Positions 1 to 11,691 of a DNA stretch of 64,000 nt are shown here, in pieces. The notes under the pieces are model-generated. The model searched no databases, was not told where the DNA came from, and saw only the letters and a list, made by a program, of their open reading frames with translations. This DNA comes from Sparassis latifolia (Eukaryota > Basidiomycota > Agaricomycetes > Polyporales > Sparassidaceae), in assembly GCA_018466975.1 (NCBI GenBank), contig JAENRS010000022.1, positions 434,001-498,000 of the forward strand, given 5' to 3'. The translations under genes were made by a program, and so were the position numbers. Each line of letters begins with the position of its first letter. Within the stretch, counting starts at the first letter, position 1.

Positions 1-1476
1 TGGTTGAGCTCTAAAGTCAGCAGGCAAATGTACTTGTATTTGTCGTTCCGAGAATTGTTGTATCTGTCACTCTGTCCGCAATATTGTCTAGTGGGTACCA
101 ACACACCGACTGTCCCAGTCGGTGTCGACAGAATGATCACTTGCCGTAGTAAAGGGTATGACGAGGAGAAACGCACACTTCTAAATCGTTTGGGTATGTT
201 GAATAAATAATTGACAGACGAGCCGGGCCAAGTAGGTATTTGCAACTGAGAGACTGTCGGAAATAGTGGGAGAGAAAAGAGAGGAAGAGAGATGAAAGAC
301 GTTGAAAGATGGTCAAGCACCTTTTATACAGTATCCTAAATTCAGATCGGGACTTTCCGCATCCTCTGATTGGTCCGTTGTCAATGAAGGCAGTCGAGCT
401 TCGCGGTATGACGTCAGTAGACAGGGTCGTACCGAAAGGGGAAGGTGAGATACCTATACAGGAAGACTTACCCTGACTTGCTCATCGGCGACGACAGCTG
501 CCGGTTAACCTCAGGATCAATGCGACAGATATTCAATGATGTAATAATATTAGAGGTATACGCCCTAGGTACCCTGTACGCAGTTCTCTTACCATTTTAC
601 GACATTGTATTTTCGTAAATTTAAGTCGTTGACTTCTTGTGATACATAACCTTCAACCAGACCTCGCTTGGTTGGCCCACTCCACGGCACCATACTTCGG
701 GAGTTGTGTTCCACGTTGAAGGAGAAAGACATGGGATTATGAAAGCCTGGAAAGTGAATGTAAATGCCAAATAACGAGTACTAGCCTCCATGCACTGAGC
801 TACGTGATCTAGCTCACGGTCGCATCGCGCTCAAAGCGCCAGGTACTGGCACTGCACTCAGTTCGTGAACGACGAGACGCTGGACCAACTATCTGTCAGT
901 GGCGGCGATGCGGTCGGACAAAGAGAAACACAGCTTTCCCGTCTACTGTGAATGGCCAACGAGTCGTTGCTTCATCCCAGTTTGATGGCTTATCCGTGTG
1001 CAAATAGATGTCTTGCACCGACAGCTGCAGGAAATTCCCGGCTGCCAGCCCGCGAAGTCGAAAAAGTGCAGTCTCGAGCTGTGGGGTGGGCGTCGACTGC
1101 TAGACTGCTAGTGTGTTGAGCTACTCAGGGAGATAAGAGGATGTGGTCAAGTCTATGGTATTTCGCTGGTCGGGAACTATCAAAGACATAATGGAGCTCA
1201 TCGAGATACGCGAGGCATACGACATATGCACCTTAGTTAACGGCAAAAAAGAATGACACCAGATCACATAGAAAACACAGATATATCACACGGACGACGT
1301 ACGGTCACTATACCATCGCGTCGCAACCAATTTCATGCATCTGAATCTGAATCTGCATCGTCGTCATCCGAGTCTAGGTTGAGCCCGCGAAACTGAACTT
1401 GTTGAGCGCTCCGTGTCGACGAGTAACTGTTCATAGCGTAACGCCATAAGCATCCGGACGCACTTGAGAAACAAAA
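1..1476. other. intergenic, no gene seen
   Basis: Only short open frames without recognisable composition or splice structure are present. It probably includes the 3' flank of the minus-strand F-box gene. I see no RNA gene or repeat here. Confidence 0.5.
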
Positions 1477-3127
1477 TCACACATACGTTGAGAGCTTGTC
1501 GAAGTCATATCCGGGAGTCAGCATTTGCTTCCGCAGATTATCACCAATGTTTAAGCCCATCTCCTTTGGCCCCGAGCCGTCTTCAGGAATCCGGTACCAC
1601 ACAAATCGCCAATGAGGATTTCCGGCCGGATCGAGCTTCAATTTGAACGGCCGAGTCTCCGAACCGGGACCGACGCCCAACGACACATAGCGCACCGACG
1701 GCAGATGCTGCCTCACCTCCTCCACGAGCGCCTGGAACAGCTCCTTGTGATCGACTTCGCGAGCTGTGATGATGTAGATGCGGAAGTACACGAGTGAAGT
1801 GCCTGAGAGAGGCTCCAAACATCACACTGGTGCAATTCAGGGAGTCAGCGGTGCGAAAGATGCGAGAGAAAGTATGACTCACCATCCTTTGCATCAACTG
1901 GGAAACAACACCAACCGCCGATGAGTCGTCCAAGTCATCATCCAACGAGTCGTCCGATTCATCATCCAACGAGTCGTCCGATTCATCGTCCAACGAGTCA
2001 TCCGGTTCATCAGCCAAATGGTCAGACCTAACGCGAAGGTCCTGCCACAGCAGTAGTTCGAGGCATTTGAGCCCACTGGGTCCACCGAAGCACCGGGTAA
2101 GAGTCTTGGCGAGCGTCAGAAGGCCAGGGCAAATAGGCATCTGCACTGTCAATGCCACAGGTGACATTTTATCCCAAATATCCGCAGACAACACGACTTC
2201 GTATGACTCGCGATCGATGGGTTCTCCATTCTCCTCGTGCAATAGTTCCAACTCTAGCCAACGAACGTTGCAGCCTGAAATGTCCCATACGTCGAAAGCA
2301 GACATATCAATGTCAAGGTGTTCCAATGTCTCCCAACAGTCAGTCGCTTTGTATACTCTGTCAAAAAAGTTTTCCAGGCGTAACCTGAGCTTGCGCACAT
2401 TCGGGAAGACGCGGGCCATATAGCTCATGGATACTTGCGTCTTTTCCAGAGTCAATTCCTGAACCAATTCGAATTGATGAGCCGGACCGATTGCATCTTC
2501 CCTTGGATATTCCACTTCTATCAGAGTAAGCGATGTGAGATTTTCAAGAGGTCTGATAATCGCCAAGACCTGGGGGACGCCGTTGCTCGGCATCATATTA
2601 CCCAGTGTGAGCTTGAGTTCTTTCTTCGACTTGAAATCCTGGCAGAAGAGCTGAAGCTCCGAAACCGTAACGTGACGGAAATCTATCTCCTTAAGCGAAG
2701 ATAAAGTGGCGACCTGCGTGGCACTCAATTCCCAGATGTCATTGACGTTGGTTATGGAAAGAGAAAGCAAATTGCAAGACGTCCTGTTTCGTAGCTCCGT
2801 GAAAAATTCCGCCAAAAGTTTGTCATAGACATTCTTTTCACCGTTGGTTTGCTCTGCGTCATTCGCCAACCTCGGGACCACGAGCCTCCGCAAAGAAGGC
2901 AGACCGTCGAGTTCAGGGTGTTGGTTGTGTTTAATGAGCAGAGATGTACAGAATGATCGGAAAGCTATTGAGGAAGGCTGGGCGACGGTGCATTCATACG
3001 CGAATTGCACACCGTACCGCTTGATTTGGTATTCCTTGCATGTGGAGGCGAACGACAGAGCGTCCCGAGTCGTGAAGCCAGGGAGAGAGAAGAGATATGC
3101 AAGAACATCATAGAACAGAAAGACCAT
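1477..3127 (-). CDS. F-box/LRR-like protein, two exons
   Basis: The ATG at 3127 opens a 415-codon exon ending at 1883. A 70-nt intron (GTGAGT donor at 1882, acceptor AG at 1813) joins it in phase 0 to a second exon, 1812-1477, giving about 526 residues. The first ~30 residues (a hydrophobic start, then TRDALSFASTCKEY) resemble a degenerate F-box. The middle has leucine-rich segments of the kind seen in basidiomycete F-box/LRR proteins, which act as substrate receptors in SCF ubiquitin ligases. Near residue 380 lies an acidic DDES/DDSL repeat. The last ~110 residues form a compact domain without a name I recognise. The acceptor (TTTGGAG) is weak, and the better CAG nearby would hit a stop, so the splice is inferred. 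Substrate unknown. Confidence 0.7.
1917..2012 (-). repeat. in-frame 24-bp minisatellite in the F-box gene
   Basis: Roughly four imperfect copies of a 24-bp unit on the minus strand encode (D/E)SDDSLDD. The unit is a multiple of three, so copy number can change without breaking the frame. It makes a strongly acidic linker before the C-terminal exon. Confidence 0.75.
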
Positions 3128-3427
3128 GATTGCGAACGTGAGGTGTTGGGTGATGAGAGATAAGTATAGGGAAACTCAAGGGAAACTGGAAAGCCATTCT
3201 TCCAGAAAACACGTGCTCTGTGGCCACGCTCTGAAACGCCGCTTGCTCAGCTGTGGTGAGTACTTACCGGATGAACGGGGCTGATTCCTTTAAGATAACC
3301 AGCGTTTGTCAACGTTGAAAATGTCCGTTCATGGGGCGGTCGAGTCAAGTTGGCGAGATTGTGGAGAGCTGCAAGCGGAAGTGGGAAGCAAAGCTTCATA
3401 TATGCTTGTGAAAATTGTGTTCTGTAT

Positions 3428-3522
3428 TGCCCCATGGCTGAGTTGGTCACAGCGTCCGACTGTTATAACCACGAATTGCTCGCGGCATCGGAAGGTCGTG
3501 AGTTCGAGCCTCACTGGGGCAG
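3428..3522 (+). tRNA. tRNA-Asn (GTT) with 21-nt intron
   Basis: A full cloverleaf can be drawn. The acceptor stem TGCCCCA (3428-3434) pairs with TGGGGCA (3515-3521), with discriminator G at 3522. The D-arm closes GCTG with CAGC. The anticodon stem TCCGA pairs with TCGGA, and the T-arm GTGAG/CTCAC encloses TTCGAGC. The anticodon loop reads C-T-GTT-A, then an intron at 3466-3486, then A. That is the canonical position between nucleotides 37 and 38. The spliced length is 74 nt. Confidence 0.9.
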
Positions 3523-4041
3523 TGTGATAAGCTTTTGCTCGGAGTTTCCGTGACACTACATTTCTTCGACTTCGAAGAGGTGTTGAAGAACAAGCCTCCA
3601 AGATGCGAGAAGATATTTTCTCCTGTAAGATTTAGACCGCGGGTCTCTGTGTGAATGAGCGACCCCGAGTTAGTGATCATCATACAATGTGCCGTCAACA
3701 AGAATGTATATGGGACGATAAGTTATGGACTGGAGCTGGCCATACTGCAGCAACAAAAATTGCATTTGCACTTATGGTTTTGGCTTCTATGCACATGGCC
3801 ACTGGCCAAGAATCCCAGACGGCCGTAACAGAATGTTGGTATATATGTACGTATATGCCATGCAAGTGCGTGTGTTCAAGTGAGTATATGCATGCCTCGA
3901 AAAAAATACGATTGCATGCGCAAGGTGATTATATCAGCAACAAAAGCATTTAGTATGGCAAGAACTCTGACATCAACGCGTTATTGGACTGTGAGGCACA
4001 GGAGGGGCAAGCAAGTGGGAATTGATAGATGGGCCTCGAGG

Positions 4042-4137
4042 CTTGTGATGGTCGCAGCAAATTGACAGCCTGCGGTAAACTTGAGATGGCTTGCTTGCGA
4101 TGGTCGAAGTAAATTGACAGCCGACCGATAAACTCGA
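4042..4137. repeat. two-copy ~52-bp tandem repeat
   Basis: Two imperfect copies start with CTTGNGATGGTCG, then share AAATTGACAGCC and a block ending in AAACT(T/C)GA. The period is about 52 bp. A weak third copy may follow to about 4190. It lies in non-coding sequence; no function is visible. Confidence 0.6.
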
Positions 4138-4490
4138 AGTAGCGGTAGATGAAGCACATTGACGTGAACTGATAAACTGGTCAACTTGAGATGAAGGCGA
4201 CTGGATCGAGCAGTGCCCGAGAACGACGACCTGTCACAGGTGCGAGAGCCGGAGCTGGGCATGAGAGAGGTGCTCAGGCAGCGAGGCGAGGTGGTAAGAC
4301 GAGGAGGGAATACGAGAGTGGGTGCACACGCGCAGCAAACTGGGTGGAGATGCGGAGGGAGACAGGGGACATGATGGAGGAGAGGAACAAATAAGAAGGA
4401 CGGTACGCTCGCGTCGTGTCATGGGAGCGTGAATCCGATGCTGGTGAGGATCGAACACTGCTGGGAGGCTCGAACACGATCCACAGAAAC

Positions 4491-4520
4491 AGGTCGGACG
4501 TTCAAGCCTGACTGGGGCAG
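4491..4520 (+). pseudogene. tRNA-Asn-derived 3' half
   Basis: The segment AGGTC-GGACG-TTCAAGC-CTGAC-TGGGGCA-G aligns position for position with the variable loop, T-arm and acceptor 3' strand of the tRNA-Asn 1 kb upstream. The T-stem no longer pairs (GGACG against CTGAC), and no 5' half with a TGCCCCA strand is present. It is a tRNA relic or the tRNA-like part of a short interspersed element, not a functional tRNA. Confidence 0.55.
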
Positions 4521-4675
4521 TGGGAGGCTCCTGCACAACTTATTTTAAACTTGGAGGTTTGGTACGCTGCAGATGAAGGATGTTTGCAATTCGCAGGTAT
4601 TACCATACTGGACAAGAATGCGTATGGGATGATTAGTTTTGTAACCAGGCTAAGGAAGAAATCAGATCTCTATGG

Positions 4676-6965
4676 TCATGCAGATATCCGCTTCCTTTCC
4701 GCCGTCTTCTCCAGCCCGAGAGACCACTCTATGACTTTCGGATGTGCTTTGACCTGAAAATGTATGAAAAATATGTCCAGCTGACTGAGTGGGGGTCTGC
4801 AAATCTCACCTTTCCCGCATCGAAGCCGAGGACCTGAAGTCCGTCCATGGAGGCGGCTCGTGAGAGAGCAACATAGCTCTGGCCTACACGGAATTCAAAA
4901 TTCGTTTAATAAGACGGGACATGCGATGGATTGCATACCCTTCTCGAAAACTCGCCCCAAATCGATCTTCACATGCTGAATGGTCTGGCCCTGGCTTTTA
5001 TGAATTGACATGGCCCACGCGAGGACAAGCGGGACCTATCCAACCCTTGTTCAGTTCTCAGATTTTAACAGGACAACGGTAACACCCACCTGTACGCGCC
5101 GTGCTAGCAGCTTCCCTTCATTGTCTTCTACGCGGAATTCCTCACGGATCAGGAGGACGATCTCGACGCCCTGGGAAGTGCGGAATTCGACAAGTGGGTA
5201 AAGTTCGTCGTCCTTCCGTACGCACTTGCCCTTGCCCTTGAGATCGGAGGTTTTTTGTCCCACATTCTCCTTCTCCTCGATCGTCCGGCCTGTCTTGAAA
5301 GCAATGGGTGTGCGCCCGTCCGCTCCAACTCGCACGTTCCGCACAGCGCCGTTGTTCTTCGCGCTGCCGCTGGTCGATGGCGGTGCAGTCGACTTGGGCT
5401 TGGGACCTGCGCTAGAGCTTGTAGCAGAGATCCCTGGCGCTTTCTCTGCAGGAGTAACGGATGCAACGCAGCACGAAACGCCAAAGAACCCGAGCACGCG
5501 TCCGACGCAACCGTTGACGAGGCCCTCATCGACATTCTTGACGAGCATGACCTGCGCGTCGGGCTTGAGCACGAGGCGCGCAGGAGCAACCATCTGTTCC
5601 AGCACGCGTTGCGAAGACCCAGAGTCGCGCGCAGCGAAAGTGACGGGCCCGCCGGGGAGTGCTGCGAGACGCGTAGTATTTGCGCGCTCGACTTGTGCGC
5701 GGAGCGGGTAGAGCTCGGTAGGTAGGAGCCCGGCGGGAAGAGGGGGAAGTGTGCGCGAGAGGCGGGAGAAAGTTTGATGTGCGGAGGGTGAGATCGTGCC
5801 TCGACGGAGCTCATTTAGCAGAGAGACGAATTCTAGCAGGAGAAAGTTCATGCAGGAAAGAAGAAAGGGAAAGAAAGCTTACGAGAATCTTTCTGCCTGT
5901 AGACTCGAGATAATGTCACGGTGTGATCGATGCACTTTTTCCAGGCGTCGCTTTCAAAGGCAAAGAATGGTTCTGTATTTGACTTAGTCACAGGGGGTAA
6001 TTGAAAGAAGTCGCCGGTAATGACGAGCTGCGGACGAAAGGCACAAAAGGTGGTAAGAGTGGTACAGTGGAACTTTGGTGGTGTCACGCGCCTGGATCCC
6101 GCCGAAAGGTTTCGCAGTCTTCTTCCGTAGGCTGTTTGCGAGAGCCGCCAGAGTGTCGAAGAGTTGCCCGTCCACCATTGACACTACGGATTCATATTTC
6201 TCAACGGCTCTGATTTTGAGAATGACAGAAAAGTTTGGCTTAACAAACCTTCGTCGATAATGAGCACCTTCGTTGCCTTCCAGCGCCGGTGTGCGGGTTT
6301 GCAAGTCTTAATGCAGCTGATTTGCCTATCGATGTTGTGCATTCCAGGAGTAACTGCACCCCATGAGTGAATAGTCATGCCTAAGAATGAAAATTACTTT
6401 TTTTCCACTAGGAAAAATAGTCTGCCGCATTACCACCAATATTCGATGCCGCCATCCCTGTGCTCGCTGTCACAGATATTACTTCAGGCTTCTTGGCGTG
6501 CTTTTTTCTTAGAGCGTTAATAATAGCTCTCAATAGCAACGACTTGCCGGTACCTGAAAATAAACGAGTCAGAACTAGCAAAGCCCGACCGGTGGCCGTG
6601 AAAACATACTGACCAGCGGCCCCAGTAAAGAAAACGTTCTTCTCCTCATTCACAACCATCCTGAGCACATTATTCTGCTCCTCGTTAAGCTCTACAGTTG
6701 CCTTTGCTCCCTTGTCGTCCCTCGAGGTGCCCGTCGCGGCCACCTGAGGCGAGAAGAAGGTATCAAGCGTCTTGCGCGGACGTTTAGCATCGCCTTGTCG
6801 GGGGTCGGGAATGCTCCCGGTGGACTTTCGTTTCTTGGTGTTGGTGAGGCCAGAGAGCATGCCTGTCATATCCCTTGAGATTACTGTGGAAGAGAAGGAA
6901 GTTGCAAGAGAGGACGCGTCCAACCTACTACGTCGCGTCGTGATCACGTGCAAGCACCGAAGCAT
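4676..6965 (-). CDS. PIF1: PIF1-family 5'-3' DNA helicase
   Basis: This is a multi-exon superfamily 1B helicase. Motifs appear in order on the minus strand. Walker A GAAGTGKS is rebuilt across an intron at about 6617-6554. Motif Ia is [13 protein letters not shown], followed after an intron by TIHSWG. Walker B is VLIIDE (about 6260) and leads into SMVDGQLFD. Motif III is GDFFQLPPV (about 6000), motif IV RVYRQKD (about 5900). A central exon (5851-5080) carries the 1B/2B region. The C-terminal motifs are HKSQGQT (about 4985) and YVALSRA (about 4870). The last exon stops at 4676-4678. PIF1 proteins unwind G-quadruplexes and act at telomeres and in mitochondrial DNA. The first ~30 residues are rich in Arg, Ser and Leu and could be a mitochondrial presequence. 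A later ATG (MTGML) is an alternative start. No lesion seen. Confidence 0.9.
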
Positions 6966-7258
6966 AACGGGCGTCTATGTGCGAAACTTGTTGAGATTGA
7001 AGACACTCGACGTTTGCGCTGAGACCTATTAGCTCGGGCCAGGCATATTAGCGGTGAGTATGTTCACGTTTGAGGTTGAAGTAACACCGTGATGGGCATG
7101 TGTCGCAGGTGCTGGATCCGCGTGTCGTGTCGAACGTGAACCTAAATAGTTGAAGTTCCCTGAAACGGCGGAGGTGTGCGGTGTCTCTCCCTTGAGACGT
7201 CCACCGGGATCTACCCCGAGCTCTACTTCGACAAATAATATCTTTCATATCCACTGAG

Positions 7259-8079
7259 ATGTCTGGCAGGGGAAATACTTACAACGGCGCCCCGCCAAAG
7301 TGCGCACATCGATGAAGCGTAATTGCCAGCCCTCTTAACGTTTGGCTCCCCAGATACATCAATGACTTCAGCAAGGCGCTCGCAAGCGAGGTTCGCATCC
7401 TCCTCGCAGAGGTCGGTCGCCTCAGGGACGAGCGCAGGCAGCTTCAATAGTACGTCCTTCCCCCTTGTCTCTTTACTCACAGATCCGATCGGATCGCACA
7501 TGCATCGCAGTGAAATTTCAGAGCTCATGAGTTCGAGGTCCAAACAGGGGGCCGGTGGGGAGTACACGCCAGATTGGCGTCCCAAGGTAAGGTGAGGGCT
7601 CTGCCGCTCGCATGTACATTGATACCTCGCGCAGGGCGCTGCAGAACCGCCCCAGCCAACACCCGCGCCGCCGCCACCCCCAGAGAGCGCTACGGGTGAC
7701 GCTCCCACACGCCCAGCATGGCGTACCGTGAACAAGCGCGAGGAGCTCCGCCAGAAGGCGAAGGCGAAGGTGCTGCCTGCCCCTGAGGCCGTGCGTGCGC
7801 CTGAGCCGCCCGCTCCGAACTTGCCTGCGTGGGCACAGTGGAAGCGTAAGCAGTCATGTTGAGGCCGGTTTTGTTGTTGTCTTACTGATCAAATGATGTC
7901 TTCGGATGTATTCAGCGAATCCGCTGTTGTCGCCTGAACCCCGTTTAGCGACGGCTGGTGCACCGCTACCCGTTGTACCTGGAGAGGAGGGTCTCTTCGG
8001 TGTGTGTTTCTTGTGTTGTGTTGTGTGCCACCGTCTTATCGTGCGTGCGCAAGGCCCACCTACACCTCCCCCGGTGTGA
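7259..8079 (+). CDS. proline-rich coiled-coil protein, six exons
   Basis: Six small exons join in frame: 7259-7299, 7354-7449, 7511-7586, 7635-7845, 7916-7999 and 8054-8079. All junctions are GT-AG with matching phase. The product is ~177 residues. It starts MSGRGNTYNGAPPK, then a short helix rich in Glu, Arg and Leu (EVRILLAEVGRLRDER) predicted to form a coiled coil. A conserved-looking box GGEYTPDWRP follows, and then a long Pro/Ala-rich, Lys-containing tail ending in GLFGPPTPPPV. I associate this layout with small uncharacterised Agaricomycete proteins, but that is from memory. No catalytic motif, signal peptide or membrane segment. Function unknown. Confidence 0.75.
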
Positions 8080-8435
8080 TTCTGTCGACGATTTGTATTT
8101 GACTACGCCAACGCAGTTATCGGTTGCTTGCCTATTACTCAATTGCTTGACGATGTACACCTTGTATCAGCACTGCACTGTGTTTTGTTTCTCTGAATTG
8201 TTTACATGCACTTCGTAACATCAAGAACTTTGTTGGCACATGAACTGTATGTACACCGCTAAATTTGCTCTGACTCACCACACGCTCAGCAAGTCGTTCG
8301 TGATACAACACACCTTGAAAGCAGATTACGAAAATATACGAGAATACAGCTGACGTCGACATAAAACAAAAACAATTACAGCTAGCTATCCGACCAATCC
8401 ATCTCAATCCGAGTCGTGTCCGACAATCCCAAAGC

Positions 8436-10377
8436 TCATCCCCGCGCGACCAACAGCCCGATACCTATGCCCGCACAAAACGCTCCGACAAGGGCCAGCC
8501 CAAGTCCCAAACCGAACCCGAAACTCATGCGTTCCGTACCGTTAGAAACGCTCGCCTCCTCGGTAGGTGCGGATCTCCACCCTAGCCCGGACTTCACCGC
8601 ACCGACGACGCGCGTGCGCAGAGGGCTGAGCAATGAGAGCGAGAAGACGACGAGCGACGGAATGTGCAGCGGGTCCAGTGCATTCATGCAGCGATCGTCC
8701 GCGCTCTGCGGCCCCGGGCGCGCAGGCGCGTGCGCTCCTTGTACGGAGGCATGGTCATGATTCCGTGCTGTGCCTGCACGCGATCGCCGCCGGACGGCCA
8801 CGTCCTGGGAGAGCGTGTGTTCCCACTGTGCTTCCCACTCCGCCTTGTCCCAGCGCAGGCTGCCATGACTCGGCGGCTCCCGCACGGACGGAGAGGGAGG
8901 AACTGCATCCACCGCGCGCTCGACCTCGCGCCAGCGCAGGAAACGCGCGGCAGCCTCGGCGCGCACCACCGAGAGCGTTTCGGGGGTACGGAACAGGCCC
9001 GCACGGAGAGCGCTCGTTGAACTGGGACGGAACGCCGAGAGCGTAACCGTCCCCGGGAGGGCTGCCGGGGGTGGGTCGAGGTATGCCTGAAAATAGGGGT
9101 ACGCAGAGGACGGATACGATGGCCGCGATGGCTGCGATATAAGTGGGGGGAACACAATAAGGGGGATATGGGGGCTCAAGGCAACCAGGAGCGCCTTTTC
9201 CGTTGTAGAGGGTGCTGCGGGCGCAGAGTCAGCTCTCGTCAGAAAGCATACGATGCTACAGCGACACCGAAACTGATCTAAGACGCAAGACTGGACACAG
9301 TGAATGCGCAAGGAAAATCGTGGAGTAACACAAGCAATGGCCCACGAGTTAACAGTAACCTTCTTTCTACCAGAAAGAGGATACTGCTAACACGGGGGCC
9401 ACGGGATCTCGCATTGAACTGGGGATGGTTTCCTGCGGACCACACCTACTTGCATGTAAGCAGCATTCCTGGTCACGCACATCCGAAACATACAGAAAGA
9501 TAAAACGCTCCGATGATTCTCCATGCTGCATCATTCCACTTTGACCGCAAGATAGCGTCACAGGCAGCGAGATACTCACTTGTCGTCAGAAGGAGAACGA
9601 GAGCAGTGTACAGCGGCGTGCATGGAGAGGCAAGGAGACCCGCAAGCACAGCGCTGGGCGCAGAATCAGGATTGAGCGCGCCGTGCACTTGTTGGAACGG
9701 GGCATGCACTTTCGCTAAGACGCGCGCGACAATCGTCTCTGCCTGGAAAGGAGACCACAAACGCGCGTCAGCTACGCTCGGCGCAGGGGTGCATCACGCA
9801 CATCGTCGCCGAGATCGTAAGGGGTCAGCTCGACGAGCTCGACGTTCCGCGCGGGTTCGAAGTGCTCGAGTCCGTGCGCATCATGCTGCTCCAGCCAGTG
9901 CGTCGACGCCCGCAGCACGCCGTCCGCAGCAGCGTCCACACCCTGCTCCCACCCGTCGATCTCCACAACATCGTCGTTGTCGTCGAGGAGTGCGGAAGTC
10001 AGAGCACGGGCAGTTATCCCAGCGAAGCGAGGGGCGAGAAACAGCAGTCGGAGATCGCCGAGGGTCTGGCCGTATGGCGTCGGGTGGCGGCCGGCAGAGG
10101 GGAGGGTTAGCGACGGGATGATCAGACCCTGGCTGTCCTCCGGATCCGAGTCAGCAGGCGCACGAGGTGGGCTGGCTGGGCCAGAGGAAAACATAAAAGA
10201 GGAGGAAACAGAGGGGAACGAGGAGATTGAGTCGCCGGAAGGGCTGCTCGGAGACGGCAGCACGCTATGCGGCGAGGAGGGGGAATCAGCAATCGGAAGG
10301 GAAATATTAAGAGGATTGAGCCCTCGGATAGTGGCAACACTGGTGCTGGGCTCGCACTCGCACTCGTCGCCGCTCAT
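8436..10377 (-). CDS. conserved fungal protein with C-terminal membrane segments
   Basis: The start is placed at the ATG at 10377 (MSGDECECEP), because a TATA box lies 63 nt upstream, leaving the longer ATG at 10470 upstream of it. Exon 1 runs to about 9773; the intron ends with acceptor GGCAG near 9743, giving PLRR-AETIVARVL. A longer intron (donor GTGAGT near 9570-9600) probably leads to an exon that reads to the stop at 8436. The N-terminus (~120 residues) is Ser/Pro-rich and disordered. The core contains LRLLFLAPRFAGIT, LEQHDAHGLEHFE and VELTPYDLGDD. The C-terminus has a hydrophobic segment and a Gly-rich membrane segment (FGLGLGLALVGAFCAG). It looks like a tail-anchored or membrane-attached protein. 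I do not recognise the family. Confidence 0.6.
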
Positions 10378-10439
10378 CTTCGTCGCCGTCGTGGTCGTCG
10401 TGGAGAGAGAGGGGGAAGAGACTCGGAGCTGCAGGTCGC

Positions 10440-10445
10440 TATATA
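10440..10445 (-). promoter_or_regulatory. TATA box
   Basis: TATATA lies 63 nt upstream of the ATG at 10377, a spacing that fits a TATA-driven fungal promoter with a short leader. It is used here to choose the start codon. Confidence 0.5.
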
Positions 10446-10499
10446 GAGCACTTCCTGTAATCCACAACACGTGGCCGCCACGATCACTCTGCTGCTGGC

Positions 10500-11500
10500 G
10501 TCGGCGGAATCAACGTTCTTGTTCCAGGCCTTGTTCTCTCGCTTTATGTTCTTTTGTTTTTGTCGACCACTGGTTGTTGCTTTCTGCTGTTGGAACAGCT
10601 CTGGAATCGTCGGCTGAATTCGAGATACTCTGCGCAGAAATAAATAAGGTGGTACTGCGGCACTGGTTTTACTTCTGCGCAGAGATCCCAATTTCTCGCC
10701 GTCAGCAGTCTTCATCAATGAGTTGCTTTACGTTACAGTAGTAGACCCGACGGTGAGTCTTGGCGATGAGATCACACTGCGCCATACTTTCTCAGAAACT
10801 GTAGTAGCCAAGGTAAGGTGCCGCTCTGGCCGAGTGATGTACCCATTTACTCGTGTTTCGCGCTCTTTGTTCTCCGCCCGCACGCCGGAGAACCTTGACC
10901 TTTGACCCCACGTGTTTATAGGAGAAACCAGCAAACGTTATAACGCCGGTGTAACGTTCTCACTTGGCTCCCTCAGAACATGGATACGTCTGAGGTGGAT
11001 GAGACCAGTGGCAAGTTCAACTTGATCCCGTCGATGACAAACTCTCCTCTGACCGCCTCATAGTGGAGTATGCCATCTTGCGACGCAGGAAGGGATGGGA
11101 GACGGGCGTGCGCGAGAGATGCAGTGAGTTGTAACAGTGTTTCATACAGAACTCGCCGAACATGGTGCAGTATAAAACCGTCGATGCCCATTGGGCGAAA
11201 CACCAAATTATTGTGCTGCCTTGCCATCTGCACCAAATGGCCCGCGGGAGCTCGCACAGAAACGCTCTCGCCGTTGGCTCCCTCCTTCCAGTGTAGATCA
11301 GTCGACCTCAAGAGCTATTTTTTCACCATGTACAACATATCATGGAGACGCCAATGCGCATGAGCGGCGGCACTGCGGATCATCTACTGGCACGTACCTC
11401 AGAACACTCTCCTTCGATCGCAACATGCACGTCTCCCCTAGACGGAGCTAGTCTAAGGTGAATACATACAATCGGGTCAACCGATATCAGAGATCGCCAG
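10500..11500. other. intergenic, one orphan open frame
   Basis: A minus-strand open frame at 10973-11311 (contains VRAPAGHLVQMARQHNN and FRPMGIDGFI) has protein-like composition. It lacks a clear start, and I cannot link it to flanking exons. It may be a gene remnant. Nothing else is seen in this stretch. Confidence 0.25.
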
Positions 11501-11501
11501 G

Positions 11502-11691
11502 ACTTCACGTCCCTCCCAGGTTGCTTGTGCTCCAGAAAGCAGACCGGAGCGGGACGCAGATCATCTATATCCTCCCGTCGTCGCTCATTGCTGTCCCTGT
11601 CGGTGGCGAAGTCAACCAGCAGTTCAAGAAAGCAGCCGAAGCGCTGGACGCGAAGTTGCAGAACTTGGTGGTGAGTGTTTCCGCCGTGTGA
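11502..11691 (+). pseudogene. DUF302 gene, 3' part only (copy A)
   Basis: Reads LHVPPRLLVLQKADRSG, then the segment through GGEVNQQFKKAAEALDAK to the stop. It is nearly identical to the C-terminal half of the intact DUF302 gene at 27587-28179. Homology starts abruptly at about 11502, without the 5' exon. It forms the outer edge of the left arm of the inverted duplication. Downstream flank similarity to the intact copy continues to about 12020. Confidence 0.8.

Noticed and set aside
7223..7735. 170-codon minus-strand frame opposite the proline-rich gene
   Set aside because: It is the shadow of the plus-strand exons, which splice cleanly with matching phases.
8633..9046. Long Arg/Pro-rich plus-strand frames
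   Set aside because: They are GC-rich shadows of the minus-strand membrane protein gene.
10973..11311. Minus-strand open frame as an independent gene
   Set aside because: No ATG start in frame, no splice partners and no recognised domain; noted only as an orphan frame.
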